Part shown: in pieces, positions 25,586-32,674 of the stretch
Position numbering within the stretch: position 1 is the first letter of the stretch
How the letters are laid out: every line of letters starts with the position of its first letter
NCBI RefSeq assembly: GCF_040529335.1
Contig: NZ_CP159534.1
Span: forward strand, 4,588,001 to 4,652,000
Direction: 5' to 3'
Source: Streptomyces sp. HUAS MG91
Lineage (GTDB): Bacteria > Actinomycetota > Actinomycetes > Streptomycetales > Streptomycetaceae
DNA length: 64,000 nt
Notes under the pieces: model-generated
What the model was told of the DNA's origin: nothing
The model's input: only the letters and a program-made list of their open reading frames with translations
Databases searched by the model: none
Position numbers and translations under genes: made by a program

Positions 25586-25925
25586 TTTCGTGGGAGATTG
25601 TGGTTCCGGTAGAACTTTCACGGATGGTGTTTCCACTTCGGGATGTCTGTTGGTTTCGTGGGAGATTGTGGTTCCGGTAGAACTTTCACGGATGGTGTTT
25701 CCACTTCGGGATGTCTGTTGGTTTCGTGGGAGATTGTGGTTCCGGTAGAACTTTCACGGATGGTGTTTCCACTTCGGGATGTCTGTTGGTTTCGTGGGAG
25801 ATTGTGGTTCCGGTAGAACTTTCACGGATGGTGTTTCCACTTCGGGATGTCTGTTGGTTTCGTGGGAGATTGTGGTTCCGATAGAACCTTCACAGACGGT
25901 GTTTCCACTTCTGGGAGTCCGCAGT
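25586..25925 (+). repeat. 68-bp tandem repeat array (four identical units plus one diverged)
   Basis: Units start at 25586, 25654, 25722 and 25790 (identical, 68 bp) and at 25858 (diverged, about 60 bp recognisable). Each begins TTTCGTGGGAGATTGTGGTT and contains the small inverted motif GTTCCGGTAGAAC. Because 68 is not a multiple of three, it does not encode a repeat protein. It ends a few bases before the integrase stop, so it may hold integrase or Rep binding sites. There are no spacers, so it is not a CRISPR array. Confidence 0.95.
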
Positions 25926-25936
25926 CTCATCGAGCT

Positions 25937-27169
25937 TCAGCCCTCAGAGGGAGCAAAGTCAGAGGCCACAGCGCTACGCGTACGCTCCTGGCTGGACGGC
26001 ATCAGGTGCGCGTACACGCGCAGCGTCAGTCCCGGATCTGAGTGGCCTAGGTACTCAGCGAGAGCCTTGATGTTTTCCCCGGCATCCAGGAGCACCGACG
26101 CGTAGAAGTGCCGCAGCGCGTGCATACCGTTCTCTCGTGACTCGGCGTACGGCTCCCCGCGCTCAGGAACCGGGATCACCCCGGCGCCGGCCAGCGCCCG
26201 CTTCCACGCCTCCTCGTTCAGCGACGTACGCCAGACGTGACCGCCCCGAGGCCCGGTGAAGATCAGCCGCTTGGTCACTGGTGGCCCGTCCGCGACCTTC
26301 CACGGCAAGGTGATCTCGACCGGCGGGAACCGCTTCATGTGGGCGCGGAGCGCGTCAGCGACCGAACCAGGAAGCGGTACGTCCCGCAGCTTGCCGCCTT
26401 TGGGCGGGGCGAACACGGCCTTGCTGCGGCTCAGCTTGAGTTGCTGGACCACGTGGAGCGCGTCCATCTCGAAGTCGATCGCGTCGACGGCGACGCCGAG
26501 GATCTCGCCTTGGCGGAGCCCGCAACCGGCGCCCAGGTCGACCATGGCTTGGAAGCGCTCGGGCATGGCGGCCCGGACGGCGAAGACCCGCTCTGGCGTC
26601 CACGGGAGCACGCGCTTGGTGTCGATGACCGGCGGTCGGACGGAACGAGCGGCACAGGGGTTCCGGGGAAGGTGTCCGTCGTCCACGGCGGCGCTCAAAG
26701 CAGCCCGTACGTTGGAGTAGATCGTCCGCGCGTACGACCCCCTGACACCGTTCTCCTGGAGTTGCCGCACCCAGTCGCGGACGTGCGCTGGCTGGAAGGA
26801 GCCGAGCGGGCGCGTACCCAGGTACGGGAAGGCGTGCAGCCGGAGCTGTGACTCCATCGAGGCTTGGGTGTTCGGGTCGGCCCCCTGAGTAACCACCCAG
26901 CGTTCTGCATACTGCTGGAACGTGATCCGTGCGGCGCGTGGATCGATGTACTGACCGCGGGCCATGTCCGCCTCGATGTGCGCCAACCACTGGTCTGCGA
27001 GGCGCTTTTGCCGGTCGGGGAAGCTCTTGGACTTCTCCGTACCGTCCGGGCCAATGTAGCGAGCGCGGTAACGCTGTCCTGTCCCGTATCGGTCGGTCTT
27101 GACCTTGCGCGACTTCCCATCCGGGCCGGTCTCGGTTCTGTACCAGCGGTCTTGGACGTGCCCGGCCAT
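25937..27169 (-). CDS. int: Tyrosine site-specific integrase
   Basis: In this 410-residue protein the N-terminal arm-binding region (GQRYRARYIGPDGTEKSKSF) and SAM-like core-binding domain (about residues 70-170) precede the catalytic domain. The tyrosine recombinase residues visible are Arg in GCGLRQGEILG (near 215), the HxxR box MHALRHFYASVLLDAG (near 349), the His in LGHSDPGLTLR and the nucleophile Tyr in RVYAHLM. The ATG at 27169 overlaps the stop of the excisionase gene (TGATG). It inserts and excises the element. Confidence 0.95.
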   Translation of the reverse strand: MAGHVQDRWYRTETGPDGKSRKVKTDRYGTGQRYRARYIGPDGTEKSKSFPDRQKRLADQWLAHIEADMARGQYIDPRAARITFQQYAERWVVTQGADPNTQASMESQLRLHAFPYLGTRPLGSFQPAHVRDWVRQLQENGVRGSYARTIYSNVRAALSAAVDDGHLPRNPCAARSVRPPVIDTKRVLPWTPERVFAVRAAMPERFQAMVDLGAGCGLRQGEILGVAVDAIDFEMDALHVVQQLKLSRSKAVFAPPKGGKLRDVPLPGSVADALRAHMKRFPPVEITLPWKVADGPPVTKRLIFTGPRGGHVWRTSLNEEAWKRALAGAGVIPVPERGEPYAESRENGMHALRHFYASVLLDAGENIKALAEYLGHSDPGLTLRVYAHLMPSSQERTRSAVASDFAPSEG

Positions 27170-27408
27170 CAGGCGGCAGCCCCTTCCCGTAGCGACTCGA
27201 CCCAGGCTCGGACGTCCACGGGGTCGTAGCGCAGATGCCGGCCGACCCGGAAGCCGCGCGGGCCCGTGCGCTTGCGACGCCACTGATAGACCGTCTCGAC
27301 GCTGGGTAGGTCGAACATCGCCACCAGGTCATCAGGAGTCAGAAAGCGCGATGGCAAGGCCCGCGACTCGGCAGCCACGTCGGCGACGGCGAGGTGTCGG
27401 CTAGCCAT
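27169..27408 (-). CDS. xis: Excisionase-type helix-turn-helix protein (MerR-like fold)
   Basis: The 79-residue protein carries LTPDDLVAMFDLPSVETVYQ followed by RRKRTGPRGFRVGRHLRYDP, the pattern of the winged-helix excisionase family carried beside actinomycete integrases. Its stop overlaps the integrase start by one base and its start lies inside the 3' end of the rep gene (8-base overlap), so rep-xis-int form one operon. Confidence 0.9.
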   Translation of the reverse strand: MASRHLAVADVAAESRALPSRFLTPDDLVAMFDLPSVETVYQWRRKRTGPRGFRVGRHLRYDPVDVRAWVESLREGAAA

Positions 27409-28720
27409 GGGTGGGCTCTCCTTCTGTTCCTGGGGCGGGTTCGAGGGTTTCGGCGAGCCAGGTTTCGGTGTCGGTGAGGCCGGTTCCGGCGTAGACCCAG
27501 TGGGCGAGGACGAGGGTCGTGTCCGGGGCATACGGATTTTCGGAGGTGGCCAGGCCGTTGCTCGCTGCTGCGGCTTGGGCTCGGCGCCATCCGGCGCGGG
27601 CCGTGCGGAGAGCGCCGAGGGTGGTGGAGTAGCGGCGGGACTTGGTGGAGAAGTGGCCGCGGAAGCCGAGCATGTGGGCCCAGGCCCGGAGCCGGAGTTC
27701 TTCAAGTTCCTTGCGGGAGCCGAGGGCCCAGGCGGTGCGGACCATGCGGCGGGCGTGGTCGCTGATGTCGAACTGGGCGAGTTCGGCGAGAAACTTGAGC
27801 GGGCGGTCGAGTGCTCCCGTCGCTGTCTCGGCGCCCTTGGTCGCGTACTTGGCGATGTACGCGGCGACGGCTCGTTCGGTGAGTTCTTGGCCGCCGTCGA
27901 AGTCGGCGGATCGGATGGTGCGCACGTCGAGTTGGCGGCCGAAGGCGAAAGCGTGGGCGCGGTGGTCGATGACCGGGCCGTCCACCTGGGCGGCGGTGGT
28001 CGCGGTGCGGATGGCGTCGGTGAGGAGTTCGGCGGTGGCCCAGGCGGGCGGTGGGGTGTCGCCGCCCTCGGGGCCGTCGATGCGGATGACGGCGTGGAAG
28101 TGGACGGCGCCGCGCTTCTGGTACTCGGCGACCTTGGCGAAGGAGACGCGGGCGTAGTCGCGGAGGGTGCGTTGGGAGAGGCCGGCGCGCTTGGCGACCT
28201 CGCGGCGGAGGTAGATCGAGAAGCGTCGCCAGAGCAGGCCCGCGTGAGCGTTCCAGAGCACGGCTGCGTCGTAGTCGTAGGTGCCCGGGTCGAGCGGGGT
28301 GCCGAGGGCGGCGTCTTCCTGGTCGTGGAGCACGCCGCAGCGGCAGGGGCGGATCGTTCGGGCCGGGCCGGTGGGGCGGTTGTGGACCGGGCCGAAGCCG
28401 GGGGCGGTGAAGGTGGCGAATACGCGGGGGTGAGCGGCGACGCGTTCGGGGACACCCTTGCCGCCGCGCAGGCCGGAGGTGATCAGGTGGAAGGTGTCGC
28501 GGCGGTAGACCTCGGCGCAGGCCGGACAGCGGGTCGAGCGGCGGTTGTTGCAGCGGACCAGGAGGTGACCGGCCGGGAGGGCGGTGGAGTCGAGGTGGTG
28601 GAGGACGTTGCCGATCTCGCCCGTACCGGTGTTCAGTGCGTGTTCGGTGCGGTGGCCGTCAAGGCGGATCGGGTGCGTGCAGCCGCCGAGGCCGGAGAGC
28701 TGGCGCAGGAGCGCGGGCAT
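27401..28720 (-). CDS. repSA: RepSA-type replication initiator
   Basis: The protein has 439 residues from the ATG at 28720. The cysteine-rich N-terminal part (RCNNRRSTRCPACAEVYRRD) and the motifs VHFHAVIRIDG (HUH-like, near residue 206) and AAYIAKYATKGAE (catalytic Tyr region, near 285) identify a rolling-circle initiator of the pSAM2 RepSA group. The reading frame continues upstream with family-like residues (ITRATPPPLSELGELAALGT) and an AAGGAG site at 28790-28795 that would serve an ATC codon at 28783, so the true start may be a rare non-ATG codon. Confidence 0.9.
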   Translation of the reverse strand: MPALLRQLSGLGGCTHPIRLDGHRTEHALNTGTGEIGNVLHHLDSTALPAGHLLVRCNNRRSTRCPACAEVYRRDTFHLITSGLRGGKGVPERVAAHPRVFATFTAPGFGPVHNRPTGPARTIRPCRCGVLHDQEDAALGTPLDPGTYDYDAAVLWNAHAGLLWRRFSIYLRREVAKRAGLSQRTLRDYARVSFAKVAEYQKRGAVHFHAVIRIDGPEGGDTPPPAWATAELLTDAIRTATTAAQVDGPVIDHRAHAFAFGRQLDVRTIRSADFDGGQELTERAVAAYIAKYATKGAETATGALDRPLKFLAELAQFDISDHARRMVRTAWALGSRKELEELRLRAWAHMLGFRGHFSTKSRRYSTTLGALRTARAGWRRAQAAAASNGLATSENPYAPDTTLVLAHWVYAGTGLTDTETWLAETLEPAPGTEGEPTHG

Positions 28721-28883
28721 GGTGCCGAGTGCGGCCAGTTCGCCGAGTTCGGACAGCGGCGGCGGGGTGGCGCGGGTGATGATGGTCTTCTCCTTCTGGC
28801 TGAGGTCAGGAGGGGTAGGGCCCCGGGGCGGCGGATGCTTGGCGGTATCAAGGCCGCCCCGGGGGTCTGTTGTGCTGGTGGTG

Positions 28884-29129
28884 TCAGCGGCGGTGGGAGT
28901 CGCGGAGTATCGAGCGCAGGACCACGGCCGCGATGGCCACGGAGATGGCCGTGACGGCGACGGCGGCCAGGAGCGCGGTCAGGACGACGCCGCCGACGAG
29001 GACAGTCACGACCGCGCCGGTGCTGACGGAGATCTGCGGGATCGGCCGATGAACAGGAGCCGGATCGGTCGGCGCGTGCGTGTGCGCGGGCGGCGGGGTC
29101 GGGCTGTCGGGGTACTTGGGCAGGAACAC
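28884..29129 (-). CDS. spdD: Mobile element transfer/spread protein SpdD
   Basis: The 81-residue protein has a proline/histidine-rich N-terminus (MFLPKYPDSPTPPPAHTHAP) and a long hydrophobic C-terminal half, ending VVLRSILRDSHRR. This matches SpdD proteins of Streptomyces conjugative plasmids, which help intramycelial plasmid spread at the membrane. The GTG at 29129 follows AAGGAGAG. Its presence without a TraB gene suggests the transfer region was reduced. Confidence 0.85.
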   Translation of the reverse strand: MFLPKYPDSPTPPPAHTHAPTDPAPVHRPIPQISVSTGAVVTVLVGGVVLTALLAAVAVTAISVAIAAVVLRSILRDSHRR

Positions 29130-29408
29130 GGCAGAACTCTCCTTGCCTACTCGTCAAGCACCCGGCTGCGCTCCGCTCCGCCGGGCGGGCTTCCCGGCTC
29201 CGCTCGGGGCTGCGCTCATGCCTTCGGCCCGCGCCGCCCCGGCTGCGCCGACGCCCGCCCACAGTGGATAGGCCCGGAGGCATGAGTCGAGCCCCCGACA
29301 CGTATCCGGCCACCGGTCACAGACGATGCCTCCGGCGGGGGGTCGGCCGGCACCGGGTGGGAGGGGGCGCCGTTCCCGGCCGCGGGCACATCGTGGCGAG
29401 CGTTGGGG

Positions 29409-29559
29409 GCTCCCATCCCGTCCACCATCGACCCAGGCAGAGCCGAGCAGACGCGGCCCATGGCGTCCAGGTCGTTCGTACAGTGGCGCGCTCCACCTGG
29501 ACGCCATGAACCACGCCCGCGCCACAGACGTGTGGGTCGACGGCGGACGGGATGGGAGC
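29409..29559. repeat. Nested inverted repeat, candidate replication or processing site
   Basis: The outer arms 29409-29435 and 29533-29559 match at 25 of 27 bases (GCTCCCATCCCGTCC end). The inner arms 29459-29472 and 29495-29508 are a perfect 14-bp match (CATGGCGTCCAGGT) around a 22-base loop. The whole could fold into a cruciform of about 150 bases. In a rolling-circle element this could be a single-strand or double-strand origin; an RNA structure is the alternative. Confidence 0.75.
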
Positions 29560-29866
29560 TGAGGTGAGTGGTGGGCTGAGGAGGATGCGAAGGTCCCGGA
29601 CCTTCACTTCCAAGGATCAAGAGCCTCAACTCAGGTCCTGATTTAATTAAACCAGGCAGGGAGGGGGTTTTACCTACGAATCCCTTGCCAGTCGGGGGCT
29701 GTTCGGGCACACTCGACCTCAAGGGCGGCGCTGGGTCTTTGGCGTTGGTTCCACATGTGCGGCCTGACCTGCGGAAATGGCCAACGCCCCGCGGCTCCAG
29801 GGCAGTTGCACCTCGGGAATGCTAGAGTCGCCCCGCCCGCAACAGAAAAACGACATGCCAATAGGA

Positions 29867-29900
29867 CGCTTGCGTCACCTTCCACAGATAACAAGCGTCC
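29867..29900 (+). promoter_or_regulatory. Leader hairpin upstream of the small CDS at 29923
   Basis: GGACGCTTG (29867-29875) and CAAGCGTCC (29892-29900) form a perfect nine-bp stem, ten bases before the AGGAGG ribosome site. It is possibly a regulatory or stabilising leader structure. Confidence 0.5.
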
Positions 29901-29922
29901 AACGGCTTTAGGAGGTACTTGA

Positions 29923-30123
29923 GTGCCCGAAGAGCACCAGCCCACCGTAATCCATAACTCATTATGGAGCAACGGTTCCGCACAACGTAGCGGCGAGTGC
30001 GCAGCTTGCGCAAGCTCACCGCCGCCAGAGCCCCCCAGGTGGCAACGCGTGGTGCAGGTCGTAACCCCGCTGGTTGCCGCCCTGTCCCCGATCGTCTCTG
30101 CTGTCATAACCAAGAGCGGGTAG
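29923..30123 (+). CDS. Small protein with C-terminal hydrophobic helix
   Basis: The 66-residue protein begins at GTG 29923 with AGGAGG seven bases upstream, the best ribosome site in this stretch. The N-terminus is polar with two cysteines (GECAACASS) and the C-terminus is one hydrophobic helix (VVQVVTPLVAALSPIVSAVI). Unlike the rest of the element core it is on the plus strand. No family is recognised; a small membrane peptide or type-I-like toxin is conceivable but unproven. Confidence 0.55.
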   Translation: MPEEHQPTVIHNSLWSNGSAQRSGECAACASSPPPEPPRWQRVVQVVTPLVAALSPIVSAVITKSG

Positions 30124-30265
30124 CCGCAAGAACCATGCTCCTGCGGTCGTGCCCCTGGCGTGCCCGATAGACCGGGGACTCACGGGGAATCACGGTCACC
30201 AGCGGGCAGCGAGTGCGACGAAGGCCCCCGACCGTCAATGCTGGTCAGGGGCCTTCAACTCAAGC

Positions 30266-30322
30266 GGTGGGTGTGGGATTTGAACCCACGGTGACTCTCG
30301 CCACGACGGTTTTCAAGATCGT
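30266..30322 (-). pseudogene. tRNA-Ser(UGA) 3'-half fragment (att-type remnant)
   Basis: Read on the minus strand, CTTGAAA (anticodon loop, UGA) is followed by the anticodon 3' stem, a long variable arm (CGTGGCGAGAGTCACCG), the T-arm GGGTTCAAATCCC and the acceptor end ACCCACCG. The 5' half is missing. Such 3' fragments are typical of element ends that integrate into tRNA genes. No matching tRNA is in the window, so it looks like a relic of an earlier integration or donor site. Confidence 0.8.
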
Positions 30323-30350
30323 ATGCCGCAGTTCGAGGCTTGTGGGTCGT

Positions 30351-30728
30351 TCAGTCACCAGTGAAGACGGGGACGATCACTGCTGCGATCGCAGAGAGTA
30401 GGCCCGCTACAGCCAAGAAGGCATTGAACTTCTCTTTCGCGGTCGGGAAGACGGCGCGGCTCACGTCCCCGACCTTGCTCCGCAGCACGATCATCTTGAG
30501 CTTCTGCCAACGATGTTGGCGGTTTCGGCACCCCATCAGAACGCCGTAGGCATTGTTCCGGCAGTACGTCCTGCCGTCGCGGTTGACCGCTCCACACCAG
30601 ACTGGCACCTGGAAGGAGGCATAGGCGAAGACCGCGATGGACAAGGCGGCAACGATCGGGAGGGCCCATTGCTGGGTCCAGGCGACTATGAGTGCTGCAA
30701 CGGCGATGTATCCCCAGTACAGGCGCAT
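30351..30728 (-). CDS. Small membrane protein with Cys-rich loop (AICE/phage-associated)
   Basis: The 125-residue protein has hydrophobic segments at the N-terminus (WGYIAVAALIVAWTQQWALP, ALSIAVFAYASFQV) and the C-terminus (AFLAVAGLLSAIAAVIVPVF). Between them is a conserved-looking loop WCGAVNRDGRTYCRNNAYG followed by LMGCRNRQHRWQKLK, with three cysteines that could bind zinc. I recall similar proteins on actinomycete mobile elements, without a known function. ATG codons at 30728 (GGGGAAA upstream), 30740 and 30761 are possible. Confidence 0.65.
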   Translation of the reverse strand: MRLYWGYIAVAALIVAWTQQWALPIVAALSIAVFAYASFQVPVWCGAVNRDGRTYCRNNAYGVLMGCRNRQHRWQKLKMIVLRSKVGDVSRAVFPTAKEKFNAFLAVAGLLSAIAAVIVPVFTGD

Positions 30729-31268
30729 GGCTTTCCCCATGAGAGCGCAGCGTAATGGCATATGCGCAGGTCAAGCAGCGGCGAGAACCGGACAGAGTTC
30801 CCACCATGGCGCGTACGTCTCTCTTGACTGCCGGTGCCACTAGCGACGCAGCCTGGACAAGACCGGGACCGCTGCGGCGATACTGAGAGCCGCTGAATTG
30901 AGCCCAGCGCTGCTGGGTGCCGGACTGTGTGTGCTCGTGGCACTTGTATGCCGTCGCGTCGCTCGCTCCAACCGTGACGAAACGTCTCAGACTGTGTGCG
31001 AGAGGGTGATGGCTATGGTGACTTCCTTGATGGTTGCTGGTCGCCAAATGGTTGCCGGCGTCTGTGAAGGCGTCGTTGGCGGGGCCTGCTTCGCCTTGAT
31101 GACGGGCGCAGCAGTGCCGGGCTGAGTTCAGCGCTTGGGTGGCTCCTGACATCCACCGCTGACATCAACGGCGGTGGAAGTCAGCGAACTCCCAGGGTTC
31201 GCGGAGGACGAGGCGACGGCTGACTCTCCTAGGCAGACAGCCTCCGGATCGAACTCCTAATGCGGTGC
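30729..31268. other. Gene-poor stretch between the Cys-loop membrane protein and the HAD gene
   Basis: Several frames are open (for example 30898-31125 on the plus strand, with a hydrophobic translation), but none has a ribosome site, family features or GC3 bias. No RNA gene is recognised. Confidence 0.45.
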
Positions 31269-31787
31269 TCACCTCGGTATGACGAGACGGAGCCAGTCGT
31301 CGAACGCGGAGAAGTCGGCATCCGTGATGCCCTTGCCGGGATCGACGCGATGAAGCAATGACGGCCCGGGGTGGCTGGCATCGACCCACAGGCGGTCTAT
31401 GGCGCTGATTTCGTCGTCGACCCAGATGAACGGCCGGTCGTCGGCCCACTCGACGATGGCGCGGGTCTTCCAGTGCAGACCGCGCGGGCCTTCGGCGGTG
31501 CTGGAAGCCGGCCACTCCACCACGGGCAGCCTCGGCAGTCCAATGCGTGGGGAGACGACCTCGTTCGCCTCCTCCATCCAGGTCGTTGCCCACACGAGCT
31601 GACATCCCAGGGCTATGAGGCGCGGCCCGAGCTCAGGGTCGAGCCGCGTCAGCAGTGGGTTTCCCTGATCAGCAGACGTCCAGGTATCGGAGGCGGAGTC
31701 TTGTGGATGACCGGACGACGACCCGAACGGGATCAGTGGACCGTCGACGTCAAGAAAGAGGAGGGGACACTCCGGGCCGCTTGTCAC
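31269..31787 (-). CDS. HAD-like hydrolase domain protein
   Basis: The 172-residue protein has HAD motif I CPLLFLDVDGPLIPFG near the N-terminus. LVWATTWMEEAN follows (motif II-like Thr), then a Lys in HWKTRAIVEWA and the motif III/IV acidic pair in FIWVDDEISAIDR. This is the Streptomyces HAD group annotated near RNA-repair Swiss-army-knife proteins; the substrate is unknown. The start is uncertain; GTG 31787 lies close to motif I and lacks a clear ribosome site. It is the last gene before the right repeat and probably cargo of the element. Confidence 0.75.
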   Translation of the reverse strand: MTSGPECPLLFLDVDGPLIPFGSSSGHPQDSASDTWTSADQGNPLLTRLDPELGPRLIALGCQLVWATTWMEEANEVVSPRIGLPRLPVVEWPASSTAEGPRGLHWKTRAIVEWADDRPFIWVDDEISAIDRLWVDASHPGPSLLHRVDPGKGITDADFSAFDDWLRLVIPR

Positions 31788-31958
31788 GGCGGCACGATAG
31801 CTCGGTGTAGCAACGGAGCCTCCCTCATCCCTGGGCCGTCCCTCGGCCGTCCGAAGCCGCTCAACACCGGCAGACGACGACCAATGACGACCAGTCAGGC
31901 AGCCTGGGCCAGGCCCCGGAGCTGCAAAAACGCAGGTCGCCAAGATCCCCGGCAATAC

Positions 31959-31981
31959 CCAGGGCAAGAAGAAGTAGGCCC
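31959..31981 (+). repeat. Right attachment-type direct repeat (att core)
   Basis: This is the second copy of CCAGGGCAAGAAGAAGTA followed by GGCCC. The bases before it do not resemble gpm, whereas a terminator-like hairpin follows, as expected for the displaced original 3' end of gpmA. Confidence 0.7.
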
Positions 31982-31989
31982 GACGCTTC

Positions 31990-32028
31990 AAGCCCCCTGT
32001 CCGCGGGTTCTCCGCGAGTAGAGGGCTT
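31990..32028. terminator. Branched hairpin after the right repeat (probable original gpmA terminator)
   Basis: The outer arms AAGCCCCCT and AGAGGGCTT and the inner CGCGG / CCGCG form a branched stem directly after the gpm-like end. Confidence 0.6.
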
Positions 32029-32184
32029 CTTGCTGCCCTCGTGCCGGAGATCAAGCACTTCGACCGCTCCGTACGCGAGGGTGTGACCGCGATGATCATC
32101 GTGTGGCTGGTGCGATCACGGCGTCGAGCCGTTCCGGACAGGCCGTGTCTGGTCAGTCGAGCCGTGAGCGGGGAGTCTGGGGAC

Positions 32185-32562
32185 ATGCTGTTGCCGCCAG
32201 TCCACGGGAAGACGGAACTCATCGAGGTCGTCCGCATCACCGATCCCGCCCGGCACCTCGGTTCGGAGGATCTGGCGGGCGACACAGCCGCGATCTGGGA
32301 GGGCGGCCGAGCCCGGCAGGTCCTGTCTCTGATCGCCGAACTACCGGGCAGTGAGCTGTACCGCTGCTTCTTCCCGGGCTGGGGCATCCGGGCGCACAGC
32401 TCCACCGATCAGCTCTTCGAGATCGCCTTCTGCTTCCGTTGTCACGGTGCCCGCGTCTGGGGACCGGATCTTCCTGCCGGACAACAACGTCAGACCTTCG
32501 ACGCGGACAGCCCTGCCGCACTCGAACTGCTCCGCCGATTTCGCTCGTGCCTGCCGGACTGA
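32185..32562 (+). CDS. Hypothetical protein, actinomycete-specific
   Basis: The 125-residue soluble protein contains AAIWEGGRARQVLSLIAEL, ELYRCFFPGWGIRAHSS and LFEIAFCFRCHGARVWG, and ends SPAALELLRRFRSCLP. I recall similar small Streptomyces proteins of unknown function; a CxxC pair (CFRCH) could bind a metal. The ATG at 32185 has GGGGAG about nine bases upstream. A GTG at 32041 is in frame, but its extra N-terminus looks non-native. Confidence 0.6.
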   Translation: MLLPPVHGKTELIEVVRITDPARHLGSEDLAGDTAAIWEGGRARQVLSLIAELPGSELYRCFFPGWGIRAHSSTDQLFEIAFCFRCHGARVWGPDLPAGQQRQTFDADSPAALELLRRFRSCLPD

Positions 32563-32674
32563 AGTGCAGGTCTCCCAGACCGTTGGCCGTCCAGCCCATC
32601 GCCCGTCCCACCAAGGCGACGTCGTCTTACTGGCCGCCCCGTCGACAGTCGGATCACCGTGCTAGAACACCGGC

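Larger units (their letters stand above)
29130..29922. other. Non-coding part of the element with a large nested inverted repeat
   Basis: No reading frame here has family features or a ribosome site. The main content is the inverted repeat at 29409-29559, followed by AT-rich DNA near 29638-29660 (TTTAATTAAACC) and the promoter region of the small gene at 29923, with an extended -10 TGCTAGAGT near 29821-29829. Confidence 0.6.
24898..31976. mobile_element. AICE-like integrative element inserted at the gpmA 3' end
   Basis: About 7.1 kb lie between two copies of the last bases of gpmA. From left to right: a small membrane protein, a 68-bp tandem array, tyrosine integrase, excisionase, RepSA-type initiator, SpdD, a large nested inverted repeat, small proteins, a tRNA-Ser 3' fragment, a Cys/His-containing membrane protein and a HAD protein. 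The order int-xis-rep-spd is that of actinomycete integrative and conjugative elements such as pSAM2. No FtsK/TraB translocase is seen, so self-transfer is unlikely unless helped. A gpm-like native terminator follows the right repeat. Confidence 0.75.
31788..32184. other. Right end of the element and native gpm terminator region
   Basis: This stretch holds the presumed upstream region of the HAD gene, the right direct repeat (31959-31981), the hairpin at 31990-32028 and the leader of the hypothetical gene at 32185. No further gene is supported. Confidence 0.6.

Noticed and set aside
25586-25925. Possible CRISPR array
   Set aside because: Units are 68 bp, directly adjacent and almost identical, with no unique spacers and no cas genes.
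29154-29722. Overlapping open frames around the nested inverted repeat
   Set aside because: Frames on both strands are open because of GC content; the two arms of the repeat produce mirrored peptides, and no start signal supports translation.
30213-30401. Reading frame translating to GVGFEPTVTLATTVFKI
   Set aside because: This peptide is the familiar artefact of translating a tRNA-Ser T-arm and variable arm; the DNA is the tRNA fragment at 30266-30322.
30898-31125. 75-residue hydrophobic frame within the element
   Set aside because: TTG start without ribosome site, no family pattern and no codon bias typical of the genome.
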